Source of the DNA: Elusimicrobiota bacterium
GTDB lineage: Bacteria > Elusimicrobiota > Elusimicrobia > Elusimicrobiales > UBA9959
Direction of reading: 5' to 3'
DNA length: 39,798 bases
Assembly (NCBI GenBank): GCA_030651035.1
Contig: JAUSCK010000030.1
Coordinates: 1 to 39,798 of the forward strand
The position numbers were made by a program, and so were the translations under genes. The notes beneath the pieces were generated by a model. The model worked only from the letters and a program-made list of their open reading frames with translations, ran no database searches and had not been told where the DNA came from. This document shows, piece by piece, positions 23,752-32,306 of the stretch; positions within the stretch are counted from its first letter, which is position 1, and every line of letters starts with the position of its first letter.

Positions 23752-24335
23752 GAAGGCGCGGTGCGCAGGGCGTGTTCGCGCTTGCGCTTGCGGGCCTGCT
23801 GGCCGGGTGCGCCCGCGCGCCCCTGCGGGTGGCTTCCCGCGACGCCCTGGCTCCGGAGGAACATGTCCGTCTGGGGACCGCCTATGAAGCGCAGGGCTTG
23901 CGTGCGGAAGCCATCGGCCAGTATGAAGCCGCCGTCCGCCGGGACCCCGCCTGCGCCGAGTGCTGGCTCGCTTTGGGCAATATCGCGTTCACGGAAGGGC
24001 GGCTCGAGGAGGCCGAGGCCTCCTTCCGTAAGGCCCTCAAAGCCTCACCGCATCACCCTGGCGCAGCCAACAACCTGGCGATGGTGACCCTGGCGCGCAA
24101 TGGCAGCCTGCCGGAAGCTGAAGCGCTCGCGCAGGACGCGCTCCTGAACGCCGGCCCGCTGCGGCCGTACATCCTGGACACGCTGGCGAATATCTTTCTG
24201 CGGGAACGGCGCTGCGCCGAAGCTTCAGCCGCCATCGACCAGGCCGAAGCTGAAACGCCGGCGGAGAATCGTCCCGTGCGCGACCAGCTGCTGGAAACGC
24301 GCAGAAACATCGGCGCCGGCTGCGTCCAGCCATGA
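23718..24335 (+). CDS. Tetratricopeptide-repeat lipoprotein
   Basis: A 205-residue product with lipobox LAGC near residue 31 and about three TPR units (HVRLGTAYEAQGLRAEAIGQ, CWLALGNIAFTEGRLEEAEA, then NNLAMVTLARNG and later helices). It overlaps the peptidase gene by 34 bases in another frame, so translation may be coupled. The frame is open much further upstream (to 23343), but the lipoprotein signal fixes ATG 23718. It probably supplies the protein-interaction part of the PA2778 system. Confidence 0.82.
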   Translation: MGIIDLTSAAVGRRGAQGVFALALAGLLAGCARAPLRVASRDALAPEEHVRLGTAYEAQGLRAEAIGQYEAAVRRDPACAECWLALGNIAFTEGRLEEAEASFRKALKASPHHPGAANNLAMVTLARNGSLPEAEALAQDALLNAGPLRPYILDTLANIFLRERRCAEASAAIDQAEAETPAENRPVRDQLLETRRNIGAGCVQP

Positions 24336-24469
24336 GAGTAATCTTTCAGCAGAAGCTCGTGAGCCACCGTTTCGAGCTGTCGGAGATCCTGAAGGCGTAC
24401 GACACTTTCGGGAACGCCGCAAAAGAACGCGCGTTAAAGGTAGTGATCAGCGCAAGAGGGAGAAAATAA
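24332..24469 (+). pseudogene. Zinc alcohol dehydrogenase C-terminal fragment
   Basis: A 45-codon frame overlapping the TPR stop (ATGA) reads LVSHRFELSEILKAYDTFGN and then ALKVVIS, the conserved end of medium-chain zinc alcohol dehydrogenases. Catalytic and cofactor domains are missing. Pyruvate decarboxylase starts two bases later, so an adh-pdc ethanol pair is likely to have existed and been cut. Whether the fragment is translated is unknown. Confidence 0.7.
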
Positions 24470-24470
24470 T

Positions 24471-26138
24471 ATGGCAACTTCAGAGATTACGGTCGCCGAA
24501 TACCTTACAACACGGCTGAAAGAGATAGGTGTGGACCACCTGTTCGGAGTACCAGGGGATTTTGTCCTGGGCTTTCTGAACCAGGTGCTGAAGAGCGACG
24601 TGAAATATATCGGCACCTGCAATGAACTCAATGCGGCCTATGCCGCGGACGGCTACGCGCGCATACGCGGAATAGGCGCGTTCGCTACGACCTATGGCGT
24701 AGGAGAACTGAGCGCCATCAACGGCGTGGCCGGGGCGTTCGCCGAAAGAGTGCCGGTGGTGGTTATTACCGGCTCGCCGGCCGCGGTCAATTTTCATACG
24801 CGGCCGCTGCTGCATCATACCATGGGCGATTACAGGATCCCGATGAAGATGTATGAAAAAATTACTGCCGCCTCGACCCAGCTCGCTTCCGCCGAAACGG
24901 CTCCGGCTGAGATAGACCGGGTGCTGACGGCGTGTCTTGCGCGGCACCAGCCGGTTTACATCAGTCTCCCCTCGGATGTAGTGAATATGAAATGCAAGCG
25001 GCCGGAGGCTTTTATTTTCCCGGCGGCCGCGGCGAGCGACAAGGACGCGCTTGGCGAGGCGGTCAGAGAAGCGCTGGCCATGCTGGATAAGGCGCAGAGA
25101 CCGGTCGTGATCGGGGACGTGGAGCTGATACGCTACAAGCTGCAGAAGGAATTCTCCGGCTTTCTCGATAAAACCGGCTTCCCGTATGCCACCATGATGC
25201 TGGGCAAGACCGTGCTTTCTGAGCAGCATCCGCAATTTATCGGGCTCTATGAGGGGGACCGCAGCCGGGAGTATGTGAGGAACCGGGTCGAGTCCGCGGA
25301 CTGCATCCTGCAGTTCGGGGCCCTGCTGACGGATTTTAACACCGGCGGCTTCACAGCGGACATAGACGAGTCAAAGTTGATAAGCGCCAATATCCGCTCT
25401 GTAAAAATAAAGCACCATCATTATGAGAACGTTTCTCTGCGCGATTTTATTCTCGGTCTGGCGGAAAAGCTTTCCCGGCGGGATCCTTCAACGCTTGATA
25501 TACAATGCGCCGGCGGCGGCTGTGTGCACCGTCATACCGAGCCTTACGCGCCCGACGCGCCGAAACCGCTGACTATAAAGCGCTTTTTCGACCGCATGAG
25601 CCATTTCATTGAAATAAATTCAATGGTCGTCGCCGAAACGGGAGTGTCCCTCTTCAGCGCCGCCGAGATGCTCCTGCCGGAAGGTGCGACATTCATAGGG
25701 CAGACTTTTTACGGGTCGATCGGCTATACGGTCGGGGCGACCCTGGGCGCCTGCACGGCGGCGCCGGACCGCCGTGCCGTGCTGTTCGTGGGCGATGGCT
25801 CTTTTCAGGTTACCTGCCAGGACCTTTCCACGATGATCCGGAGCCGCCTCAAGCCCGTTATCTTTCTTATCAATAATGACGGGTATACGATCGAGCGGGT
25901 AATTGTAGACCGCCCCTATAATGATATCCAGCCCTGGCGCTATCACAAGCTCGTGGATGTATTCGGGGGGGGCCTGGGGCTTGATGTCCGCACGGAAGGT
26001 GAGCTTGAAGCTGCGCTGGTTAAGGCCGCCGCAGCGGACTGCCTCGTATTCATAGAAATTCACACCGGGCGGCTGGACTGCCCCGAGTCCCTGCGCAGCG
26101 CAGGCCGGTCGATGGCAAAGACAAATCAGCTCGACTAA
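24471..26138 (+). CDS. pdc: Thiamine-diphosphate pyruvate/indolepyruvate decarboxylase
   Basis: The 555-residue enzyme decarboxylates a 2-keto acid (pyruvate to acetaldehyde, or indolepyruvate) in the cytoplasm. Visible residues are Glu52 (CNELNAAYAADGYAR) for cofactor activation, the catalytic pair His115-His116 (LLHHTMGD), Asp30 (GVPGDF), the ThDP motif GDGSFQVTCQDLSTM to NNDGYTIE, and the substrate-site Glu in that motif. GAGGGAGAAAATAAT precedes ATG 24471. It follows an alcohol dehydrogenase fragment. Pyruvate is the likeliest substrate given that neighbour, but the sequence alone does not exclude indolepyruvate or phenylpyruvate. Confidence 0.93.
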   Translation: MATSEITVAEYLTTRLKEIGVDHLFGVPGDFVLGFLNQVLKSDVKYIGTCNELNAAYAADGYARIRGIGAFATTYGVGELSAINGVAGAFAERVPVVVITGSPAAVNFHTRPLLHHTMGDYRIPMKMYEKITAASTQLASAETAPAEIDRVLTACLARHQPVYISLPSDVVNMKCKRPEAFIFPAAAASDKDALGEAVREALAMLDKAQRPVVIGDVELIRYKLQKEFSGFLDKTGFPYATMMLGKTVLSEQHPQFIGLYEGDRSREYVRNRVESADCILQFGALLTDFNTGGFTADIDESKLISANIRSVKIKHHHYENVSLRDFILGLAEKLSRRDPSTLDIQCAGGGCVHRHTEPYAPDAPKPLTIKRFFDRMSHFIEINSMVVAETGVSLFSAAEMLLPEGATFIGQTFYGSIGYTVGATLGACTAAPDRRAVLFVGDGSFQVTCQDLSTMIRSRLKPVIFLINNDGYTIERVIVDRPYNDIQPWRYHKLVDVFGGGLGLDVRTEGELEAALVKAAAADCLVFIEIHTGRLDCPESLRSAGRSMAKTNQLD

Positions 26139-26170
26139 TGTGCTCTGCGTAATTTTACCCTCATTGTCGG

Positions 26171-26216
26171 GTATAACTCCGCATTGTTGATGGCTCCGGC
26201 AGGGGGTATACTTATA
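26171..26216 (+). promoter_or_regulatory. Ten-copy promoter-like element, copy H
   Basis: GTATAACTCCGCATTG at 26171-26186, GGGTAT at 26204-26209 and a consensus-like TATACT at 26207-26212. The GC-rich block is diverged (GGCTCCGG). The 30 bases upstream match those of copy B almost exactly. The hexamer lies 8 bases before TTG 26221 and 29 before ATG 26242. Confidence 0.62.
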
Positions 26217-26241
26217 AAAGTTGAGCTTTGTTCTGGCCCTT

Positions 26242-27801
26242 ATGCGCTACCTGGCTTTTATACTTTGCCTGAGTGCGGCACCGCTTGCTGCAGCGCCGCG
26301 CGAGGCGCTGCGCCTGCCGGCGGGGCTTATCATTTCCTCGATCACGATAGAGACGCACAACGTCTTCCAAACGGAACTCCCCGCCGAAAATAAAGTGCTG
26401 TACCGGGCGGCCAACCGCATCCATTATATAACGAACGACCCGGTGATCATGCGCGAGCTGCTCTTCGCGGTCGGCGACCGCTACAGCCCGGCCCTGACCG
26501 CGGAGACGGAGCGCAACCTCCGCGCCCTGCCCTTCATCCGGCACGCCGAGGCCGAGGCGAAGGTGAACAAGAGCGGCACCGTGGACGTGCTTATTCGCAC
26601 CTACGACTCCTGGACGCTTGAACCTGTAGCGAACTTCAAACGCGCCGGCGGTTCCAACAGTATTAAAGCGGGGCTGGCCGATAATAATATCCTCGGCACG
26701 GGCAAGTCGGCCTCCGCAGTCTATAGCCGCGGCCTGGACGGCGTGAAATCAGTGTCCGCCGGCTACGATGACCTTCAGTTCCTGCATTCCAAGCACCTGC
26801 AGTACTCGATGAAGGCCCGCGCCGCGCCGGGCAGCCGGAATTTTTCTCTGTCTTTGGGCCGCCCCTTCTACGCCTCTATCGCGCCCTCGGCCATGGGCGG
26901 CAATTTCAGCTACGTCGCGGCTCCGACAGTTGACGGCGCGGTCACCCGCCGGGTTTTTGAGGGCGGGATCAACTACGGCATCGCGCTCGCGCCCTCACCT
27001 GATCGAATACGGCGCGTCACGTTCGGCCTCCTGGCCCACCGCGCCGAGTCCTCCGGCCCGGCGCCTGACCGGGACCGGTCGGTGGCCATCCAGCTGGGCG
27101 CGTCCTGGGAGGAACTGGACTTCCTGACGGTGCGGCGCATACAGAAATTTACGCGCGATGAGGACTATAATCTCGGGCTCGGCATCTTCCCTGGCGTTGC
27201 GCTGGCCCCGGCTATCCGCGCCCTGGGGGCCACGCAGACGCAGATCATGCCCAGCCTCGCGGTGAGCAAGGGTTTCACCTGGGGGCGCCAGCTTCTGCTC
27301 TTAAAATCCGGCTACAGCTCGAAATACGCCAACGGCGAAAACAGCGGGCTCAGGGCCTCTTTCGACGCGGCGTATTACTTGCGCGGCCTCCGGTACCAGA
27401 CCCTGGCCTTCCATACCAGCCTGGACCTCGGCTGGCGCCTCGACCCGCTCACGCCGCTGGTTCTGGACGAGTTCAACGGCCTGCGCGGCTACGGCATAAA
27501 CCGGTTCACCGGCACCCGCCGCTTCCTGCTAAACATAGAGGACCGCGTCTATGTCTGGGATGACCTGGTGCGGCTGATGGACATCGGAATGGTCTTCTTC
27601 TGTGACACCGGGTATGCTTGGCCGGAGTCGAGGCCGGTCAAGCTGGCCGACCTTAAGAGCAGCGTGGGAGTGGGGCTGCGCATAGCTCCCTCGCGCTCGG
27701 CCGGCAACAACCCGTCGCGCATTGACTTCGCCTACGCGCTAAACGGCAATAAAGGCGGCTCGCGCTGGATGCTGTCATTCCTTGGAGGACAGGCGTTCTA
27801 G
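26242..27801 (+). CDS. Omp85/BamA-like outer-membrane protein
   Basis: The product has a signal peptide (MRYLAFILCLSAAPLAAA), a POTRA-like domain of about 90 residues (ERNLRALPFIRHAEAEAK, GTVDVLIRTYDSWTLEP), and a long region of amphipathic strands with LRGYGINRFTG, which corresponds to the conserved RGY-type strand of Omp85 proteins. It ends near a hydrophobic aromatic residue (GGQAF). Only one clear POTRA unit is visible, fewer than BamA's five, so it is more likely a specialised Omp85 relative than the core assembly factor. I chose ATG 26242; an in-frame TTG at 26221 is possible. Copy H implies regulon membership. Confidence 0.8.
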   Translation: MRYLAFILCLSAAPLAAAPREALRLPAGLIISSITIETHNVFQTELPAENKVLYRAANRIHYITNDPVIMRELLFAVGDRYSPALTAETERNLRALPFIRHAEAEAKVNKSGTVDVLIRTYDSWTLEPVANFKRAGGSNSIKAGLADNNILGTGKSASAVYSRGLDGVKSVSAGYDDLQFLHSKHLQYSMKARAAPGSRNFSLSLGRPFYASIAPSAMGGNFSYVAAPTVDGAVTRRVFEGGINYGIALAPSPDRIRRVTFGLLAHRAESSGPAPDRDRSVAIQLGASWEELDFLTVRRIQKFTRDEDYNLGLGIFPGVALAPAIRALGATQTQIMPSLAVSKGFTWGRQLLLLKSGYSSKYANGENSGLRASFDAAYYLRGLRYQTLAFHTSLDLGWRLDPLTPLVLDEFNGLRGYGINRFTGTRRFLLNIEDRVYVWDDLVRLMDIGMVFFCDTGYAWPESRPVKLADLKSSVGVGLRIAPSRSAGNNPSRIDFAYALNGNKGGSRWMLSFLGGQAF

Positions 27802-27831
27802 ATACTGGCAACGGGTGATATTTTAAAAAAT

Positions 27832-28188
27832 ATGAACAGAATCAAACTCAGCAGGCTGGCTCTTGCGGCACTGGCGCTCGCCGCCCTGGTGCTGCTATTT
27901 ATAGTGATCCGTGACGGCGGCAGACCGGGTGTAATCATTGCGCCGCCGGCCGCCGTCGTTTTGCCCGCCAAGCCCGCCGCCGCGGCTGCCAAGGTAAAGA
28001 ATATCCACCAGGTGCGGAATAAGACCGGGAAGGCAGTAAGCCTTATAAAAACGAGTGTGGCTCCTGAAAAACCGGAAAAGCGGCGCAAAAAACGGGATTC
28101 CAAACTGCGGGAGCCGGGCGACGCGATAGGAGGAAGCGTTTATATTGATTCAGCGGCCAAAACAGCCGGTTTGCGCCCGAAAAAGTAA
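27832..28188 (+). CDS. Small basic single-span membrane protein
   Basis: A 118-residue product with one N-terminal hydrophobic segment (LALAALALAALVLLFIVI), an alanine/proline linker and a lysine/arginine-rich soluble tail (EKRRKKRDSKLREPGD). No family recognised. It follows the Omp85-like gene by 30 bases and may be cotranscribed with it. Codon use is similar to its neighbours. Confidence 0.55.
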   Translation: MNRIKLSRLALAALALAALVLLFIVIRDGGRPGVIIAPPAAVVLPAKPAAAAAKVKNIHQVRNKTGKAVSLIKTSVAPEKPEKRRKKRDSKLREPGDAIGGSVYIDSAAKTAGLRPKK

Positions 28189-28251
28189 ATTATCCCGCCG
28201 CCCGTAAAGCCGGCCCCGCCAGCGCCGCGCGAATATTACCCATAGCCGCGC

Positions 28252-28298
28252 GTATAACTCCGTATAGCGGGCAAGGGCGCGGTAAGGGTATTCTATAA
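28252..28298 (+). promoter_or_regulatory. Ten-copy promoter-like element, copy I
   Basis: GTATAACTCCGTATAG at 28252-28267 (identical to copy C), AAGGGCGCGG at 28273-28282, GGGTAT at 28286-28291 and a TATTCT hexamer at 28289-28294. It precedes the second barrel operon by 36 bases. This is the best full match to the family consensus. Confidence 0.72.
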
Positions 28299-28330
28299 AT
28301 ATGAAGTCAGGGGCTGTTGAAACTTGAGCT

Positions 28331-29125
28331 ATGAGAACACTATCGGCTTTTATTTGCATCCTCGCGGCGGCGATCTCCTGCGCGGCGCTGCCGCCGGAGG
28401 CCGCCTTTGCTGCGGGCTGGGAATTCAGTTCGGCGGTCAACTATGACACCGGGAAATACGGCTCCAAAAAACGCACAGATTCGGTTTATATACCGTTCAC
28501 GGTAAAACGTTCTTACCTCAACGCGGGTTTTTCAGTAACTGTGCCATACCTGCGCCAAAGCTCGAGGGGGCTGGTTACCCGCGTGGGCGGCAAGCCTGTG
28601 CGCGCGATCAGGGGAACCGGAGCCGCGATAAATTCCGCTGCGTCCGGCCTTGGCGACATAATGGTGAACTGCGCATATACGCTCAAGCTGGACGGGCCCA
28701 GATCCTTCGACCTGGGGCTGGCCGGCAAGCTGAAGCTGCCCACAGCCAGCCATAAAAAATGGCTGGGCACCGGTGAGCCGGACATAGGCGCGGGACTCGA
28801 ATTCGCTAAAGAAATAACTCCGGACCTCACCCTCCTTTCCGACGGCTACTATACCGTAGTAGGCGACCCGGACGGGGTAAATTTTAACAACGAGGTCATG
28901 CTGGACGTCGGCTTTTACAGCCCGCTGCTGAAAAAAGTGGGCCTGACTGTTCTTTATGAGACCCGGAGCGCCGTACTCGACGGGAACGCCGACCCCCGCA
29001 GCGTAAGCGCTACGCTTTCCTACAGCGGGACGGACAGCCTTCAATTCGCCGGCAGGGTGACGCTGGGCCTGTCCGACGGCAGCCCCGGCCTCGGCATAGG
29101 CGCGGGATTCAATCGGAAATTCTAG
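28331..29125 (+). CDS. Outer-membrane beta-barrel protein (paralogue 2)
   Basis: A 264-residue paralogue of the protein at 21329 with signal peptide, the same NYDTGKYG and VTVPYLRQSSRG motifs, GKLKLPTA, WLGTGEPD and a terminal GFNRKF. Differences are mostly in exposed-looking loops (around residues 85-110). It should insert in the outer membrane as a small barrel; the substrate is unknown. It lies under copy I, and the helical-protein paralogue follows after 34 bases. Confidence 0.8.
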   Translation: MRTLSAFICILAAAISCAALPPEAAFAAGWEFSSAVNYDTGKYGSKKRTDSVYIPFTVKRSYLNAGFSVTVPYLRQSSRGLVTRVGGKPVRAIRGTGAAINSAASGLGDIMVNCAYTLKLDGPRSFDLGLAGKLKLPTASHKKWLGTGEPDIGAGLEFAKEITPDLTLLSDGYYTVVGDPDGVNFNNEVMLDVGFYSPLLKKVGLTVLYETRSAVLDGNADPRSVSATLSYSGTDSLQFAGRVTLGLSDGSPGLGIGAGFNRKF

Positions 29126-29159
29126 CGTAATTTTAAGGCGAAGATTGTAAGGAGAAAAT

Positions 29160-29717
29160 ATGAAAAACGCGAAACTGCGGCTGCTGTTCACGGCGCTCTT
29201 TTTGTGCGCAGCGGGTATTCCCGCCTTTGCACAGGAAAAACCCACGGAAGAGCAGACGCTGGAGATCAGCGCCGGCGAACTGGACAAAAACCATTCCGAG
29301 GGGCAGCAGCGTGTGGCTGAAAAGATCATCGCGGAGTTCGGTGTGGCTGACGGCCTTATTGTGGGCCTGCGCTTTAAGAAGATGGGTTACGGCGAGATCG
29401 CCATAGCGCTGGGCCTCTCCCAGGGCCTGCACCGCATCATCCAGGAGGAAGACTTGCGCAAGATCGTGGAGCTGCGCCAGGGCCCGCCCGTTATGGGCTG
29501 GGGCAGGATAGCCAATGACCTCGGCCTGAAGCTCGGCCCCGTGATAAGCAAGGTCAGGAAGATATCCGCAGAGGTCCTCAGGGATGAAAAGGCCGATAAA
29601 GCTAAAAAGGATAAAATAGCCAAAAAAGAAATGGACAAGAAAGTTAAAACTGCCAAGAAGCTGAATCGGCCGGGAAAAACCGTGAAAGAGGGCATGAAGG
29701 CTTTGGCGCGGCAATAA
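29160..29717 (+). CDS. Secreted helical, lysine-rich protein (paralogue 2)
   Basis: A 185-residue paralogue of the product at 22166 with signal peptide, the conserved KMGYGEIAIALGLSQGL and GPPVMGWGRIANDLGLKLG stretches, and a basic C-terminal tail. AAGGAGAAAAT precedes the ATG. The charged tail differs strongly from paralogue 1, so only the central region is under clear conservation. Function unknown; operon linkage to a barrel gene is conserved in both copies. Confidence 0.7.
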   Translation: MKNAKLRLLFTALFLCAAGIPAFAQEKPTEEQTLEISAGELDKNHSEGQQRVAEKIIAEFGVADGLIVGLRFKKMGYGEIAIALGLSQGLHRIIQEEDLRKIVELRQGPPVMGWGRIANDLGLKLGPVISKVRKISAEVLRDEKADKAKKDKIAKKEMDKKVKTAKKLNRPGKTVKEGMKALARQ

Positions 29718-29741
29718 CAAAAATAAACAGGAGAACGTCCC

Positions 29742-30497
29742 ATGAAAGCAATATGTGCTATATCTCTAATGGCGGCCTCGGCGGCTCTGCTGGCGCTCAG
29801 CGCGCCTGCGCGCGCTTCGAAGATGGACACCCGCATCGAAGCGGCCGCGAAGCAGTCATATGTGTTCAGGACCTACTTCACGGGGGATGACATCAAGATC
29901 GAATCCAGGGACGGGGCCGTCACCCTGACCGGCAGCGTCGCCGAGAACTCCCGCAAATCATTGGCCCAGGAGACAGTGGCCTACCTCCCCGGGGTTAAGA
30001 GCGTGGATAACAGACTGGTAGTCACCGGCGCCCCGACCGCGAACTCGGATGCGTGGCTCAGCGACAAAGTAAAGATCACGCTCCTGTTCCATCGGGGCGT
30101 GAACGTCGGCAAGGCCGAGGTCGGAGTCAAGGACGGCACCGTGACGCTGCGGGGCGTTGCTGACAGCCAGGCGCAAAAGGAATCGACGGCTGAATACGCC
30201 AGGGATATCGACGGGGTCAAAGAAGTCATTAATGAGATGACAGTGTCTGAAACCCCGGAAAAGACGCCCCGGACCGCGGACGAGATAATCGATGACGCTT
30301 CTGTTACTGCCCAGGTCAAGATGGCGCTGCTGCTCCATCGCTCTACCAGCGTCCTTAGCACCTCGGTCACTACGAAGAAGGGCGTGGTAACCTTGGGCGG
30401 CAAGGCAAGGAATATCGCCGAAAAAAACCTGGTGACCAGGCTCGTTACCGACATAAACGGCGTGAAAAGGGTGAAGAACCAGATGGCCGTCGAGTAG
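29742..30497 (+). CDS. Triple BON-domain periplasmic protein (OsmY-like)
   Basis: The 251-residue product has a signal peptide (residues 1-25, APARA-SK) and three BON domains at about 28-95, 105-170 and 185-251, each with the GxVTLxGxV strand and an (I/L)xGVKxVxN end. OsmY-type BON proteins are envelope stress proteins that bind phospholipid or assist outer-membrane proteins. CAGGAGAACGTCCC precedes the ATG. It follows paralogue 2 of the helical protein by 24 bases, so copy I may drive all three genes. Confidence 0.9.
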   Translation: MKAICAISLMAASAALLALSAPARASKMDTRIEAAAKQSYVFRTYFTGDDIKIESRDGAVTLTGSVAENSRKSLAQETVAYLPGVKSVDNRLVVTGAPTANSDAWLSDKVKITLLFHRGVNVGKAEVGVKDGTVTLRGVADSQAQKESTAEYARDIDGVKEVINEMTVSETPEKTPRTADEIIDDASVTAQVKMALLLHRSTSVLSTSVTTKKGVVTLGGKARNIAEKNLVTRLVTDINGVKRVKNQMAVE

Positions 30498-30565
30498 TAC
30501 GGTTTAGCCGGAGCCTGTTCAGGAAAGTGGCGGATTTACAGCGAAGGGCGCTTCAGGCGGGAACG

Positions 30566-32305
30566 ATGTCCGAAACAAGACGCACACTATTAATAACGAC
30601 CGGAAACGTCAAGACCGGCCCGCGGGCGGGCTATTGTATTTGCGCGATGATCGCCGCGCTTCTTTGTTTCCCGGCCACCGCGAGCCTGGCGGAGGGCGCC
30701 GCCGCCGGAGAGGCGGAGACGCAGCGTCTCACCGCCGAGGGAGAAAGCGAACTGCTCGGCATCGTGGCCGCGGGGCGCCTGGAGACTCTTAACTGGCCCC
30801 AGTTCGGCGACTACCAGGCCGAAGTCGGGGAATACTACCAGACCGGGGGCTACACCCTGACCTGGGTGAGGAAATCACGGCCTACCGCGAAGGCCCGCGT
30901 CGTCATTAAGCGGCTGCAGGCGGCCGACAATGAAGGCCTGCTGGCACAGGACTACGACAGTCCCTTGTGGGCGGCTCGCCTCGCGGAGCTGGAGCTTCCC
31001 GGCCGCCCTGCCTCGGAGTCCCAACTGCTACGCTTCGACCTGGCGCTGACTATCTGCGCTATGCGCTACATTCTGGACCTGCACCTGGGCCGGATCAATC
31101 CGCAGCCTTTCCACGCCGCCCTTGACGTCGAGCCGGACATCCGCCGCCCTTCGGATTTCCTCCGGAAGCGGATCGTATCCGCGGAGGACGTGGCGGCCGC
31201 GTTCAGCGCTGTAGAGCCGCCATTCCCCTCCTACCGCCGCCTGGTAAAAGCCGTGCAGCTGTACAAGCAGCTGGCCAGCCGGGACGACGGCGGACAGCTG
31301 CCCGCTTCCAAGACCCCGGTCAAACCGGGGGCGCGCTATTCCGGAGTGCCGCGGCTGACGAGCCTGTTGAAACTATTAGGAGATCTTCCGACGCAGGCAG
31401 CTTTGCAGCCGGGACTCTATGCGGGGCCGCTGGTTAAGGCTGTGAAGCGTTTCCAGCGCCGCCACGGGCTGGCGCCCGACGGCATCCTGGGCGAACAGAC
31501 GCTCAGGCACCTCAATACCCCGCTGGCTCAGCGCCTGCGCCAGCTTCAGCTCACCCTGGAGCGGTGGCGCTGGCTGCCGCACCGGTTTTCCCGGTCGCCC
31601 ATCCTTGTCAATATCCCGGAATTCCGGCTTTACGCCGGAGACTCGCCGTCGCAAAAAGTGGTGGTCGGAATGGCCTTCGAGCACGAAACCCCGGTTTTTG
31701 CGAGCGAACTGACAGAAATTGTCTTTCGCCCGCCATGGACCGTTCCCATGAGCATACAGCGCTCGGAGCTGGTCCCGAAGATAGAGAAGAATCCCTCCTA
31801 CCTGGAGGCGAACGATTTCGAGGTTATAGACGGCAAGGAAGCTGTTGTCAGCTCGGGCGCGGTCAGCACGGAGGTCTTAAACCAGCTCCGGGAGGGCCAG
31901 CTCTATCTCAGGCAAAGGCCCGGCCCCGCCAATTCGCTGGGCCTGGTGAAGTTCCTGATGCCCAATGCCCACAGCGTCTATCTTCACGGCACTCCCTCCA
32001 GGCGGGGCTTCAGGGAATCGGAGCGGGATTTGAGCCACGGCTGCATCCGGGTGGAAGATCCCGGGGCGCTGGCGGCCTGGGCGCTGCGCTACCAGCCCGA
32101 GTGGACGCCTGAGCGCATCCGGGCGGCGATGGCGGGAGCCGAGACGGTCACAGTAAAACTCACCGAACCGATCCCGGTGCTGCTCCAGTACGGAACTGCG
32201 GTGGCCGTGGAAGGCGGCGAGGTTCACTTTTTTGATGATATCTACGGCCGCGACGGGGCGGAGGGAGAGGCTTTTGAAAAGCGGGCGCGGATCGCGGCGC
32301 GGTGA
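30566..32305 (+). CDS. YcbB/LdtD-type L,D-transpeptidase
   Basis: This periplasmic enzyme forms 3-3 cross-links in peptidoglycan. The 579-residue chain has an N-terminal hydrophobic signal/anchor (about 20-45), a long helical scaffold domain, a peptidoglycan-binding repeat (about 275-320; VKAVKRFQRRHGLAPDG) and a YkuD domain with catalytic Cys493 in LSHGCIRVEDP, preceded by the conserved VYLHGTPSR. An LdtD-type lid segment lies between. ATG 30566 is preferred to an upstream GTG at 30527, which lacks spacing for its ribosome site. It ends one base from the convergent MepK-like gene; in Escherichia coli ycbB and ycbK are also neighbours. Confidence 0.92.
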   Translation: MSETRRTLLITTGNVKTGPRAGYCICAMIAALLCFPATASLAEGAAAGEAETQRLTAEGESELLGIVAAGRLETLNWPQFGDYQAEVGEYYQTGGYTLTWVRKSRPTAKARVVIKRLQAADNEGLLAQDYDSPLWAARLAELELPGRPASESQLLRFDLALTICAMRYILDLHLGRINPQPFHAALDVEPDIRRPSDFLRKRIVSAEDVAAAFSAVEPPFPSYRRLVKAVQLYKQLASRDDGGQLPASKTPVKPGARYSGVPRLTSLLKLLGDLPTQAALQPGLYAGPLVKAVKRFQRRHGLAPDGILGEQTLRHLNTPLAQRLRQLQLTLERWRWLPHRFSRSPILVNIPEFRLYAGDSPSQKVVVGMAFEHETPVFASELTEIVFRPPWTVPMSIQRSELVPKIEKNPSYLEANDFEVIDGKEAVVSSGAVSTEVLNQLREGQLYLRQRPGPANSLGLVKFLMPNAHSVYLHGTPSRRGFRESERDLSHGCIRVEDPGALAAWALRYQPEWTPERIRAAMAGAETVTVKLTEPIPVLLQYGTAVAVEGGEVHFFDDIYGRDGAEGEAFEKRARIAAR

Positions 32306-32306
32306 C

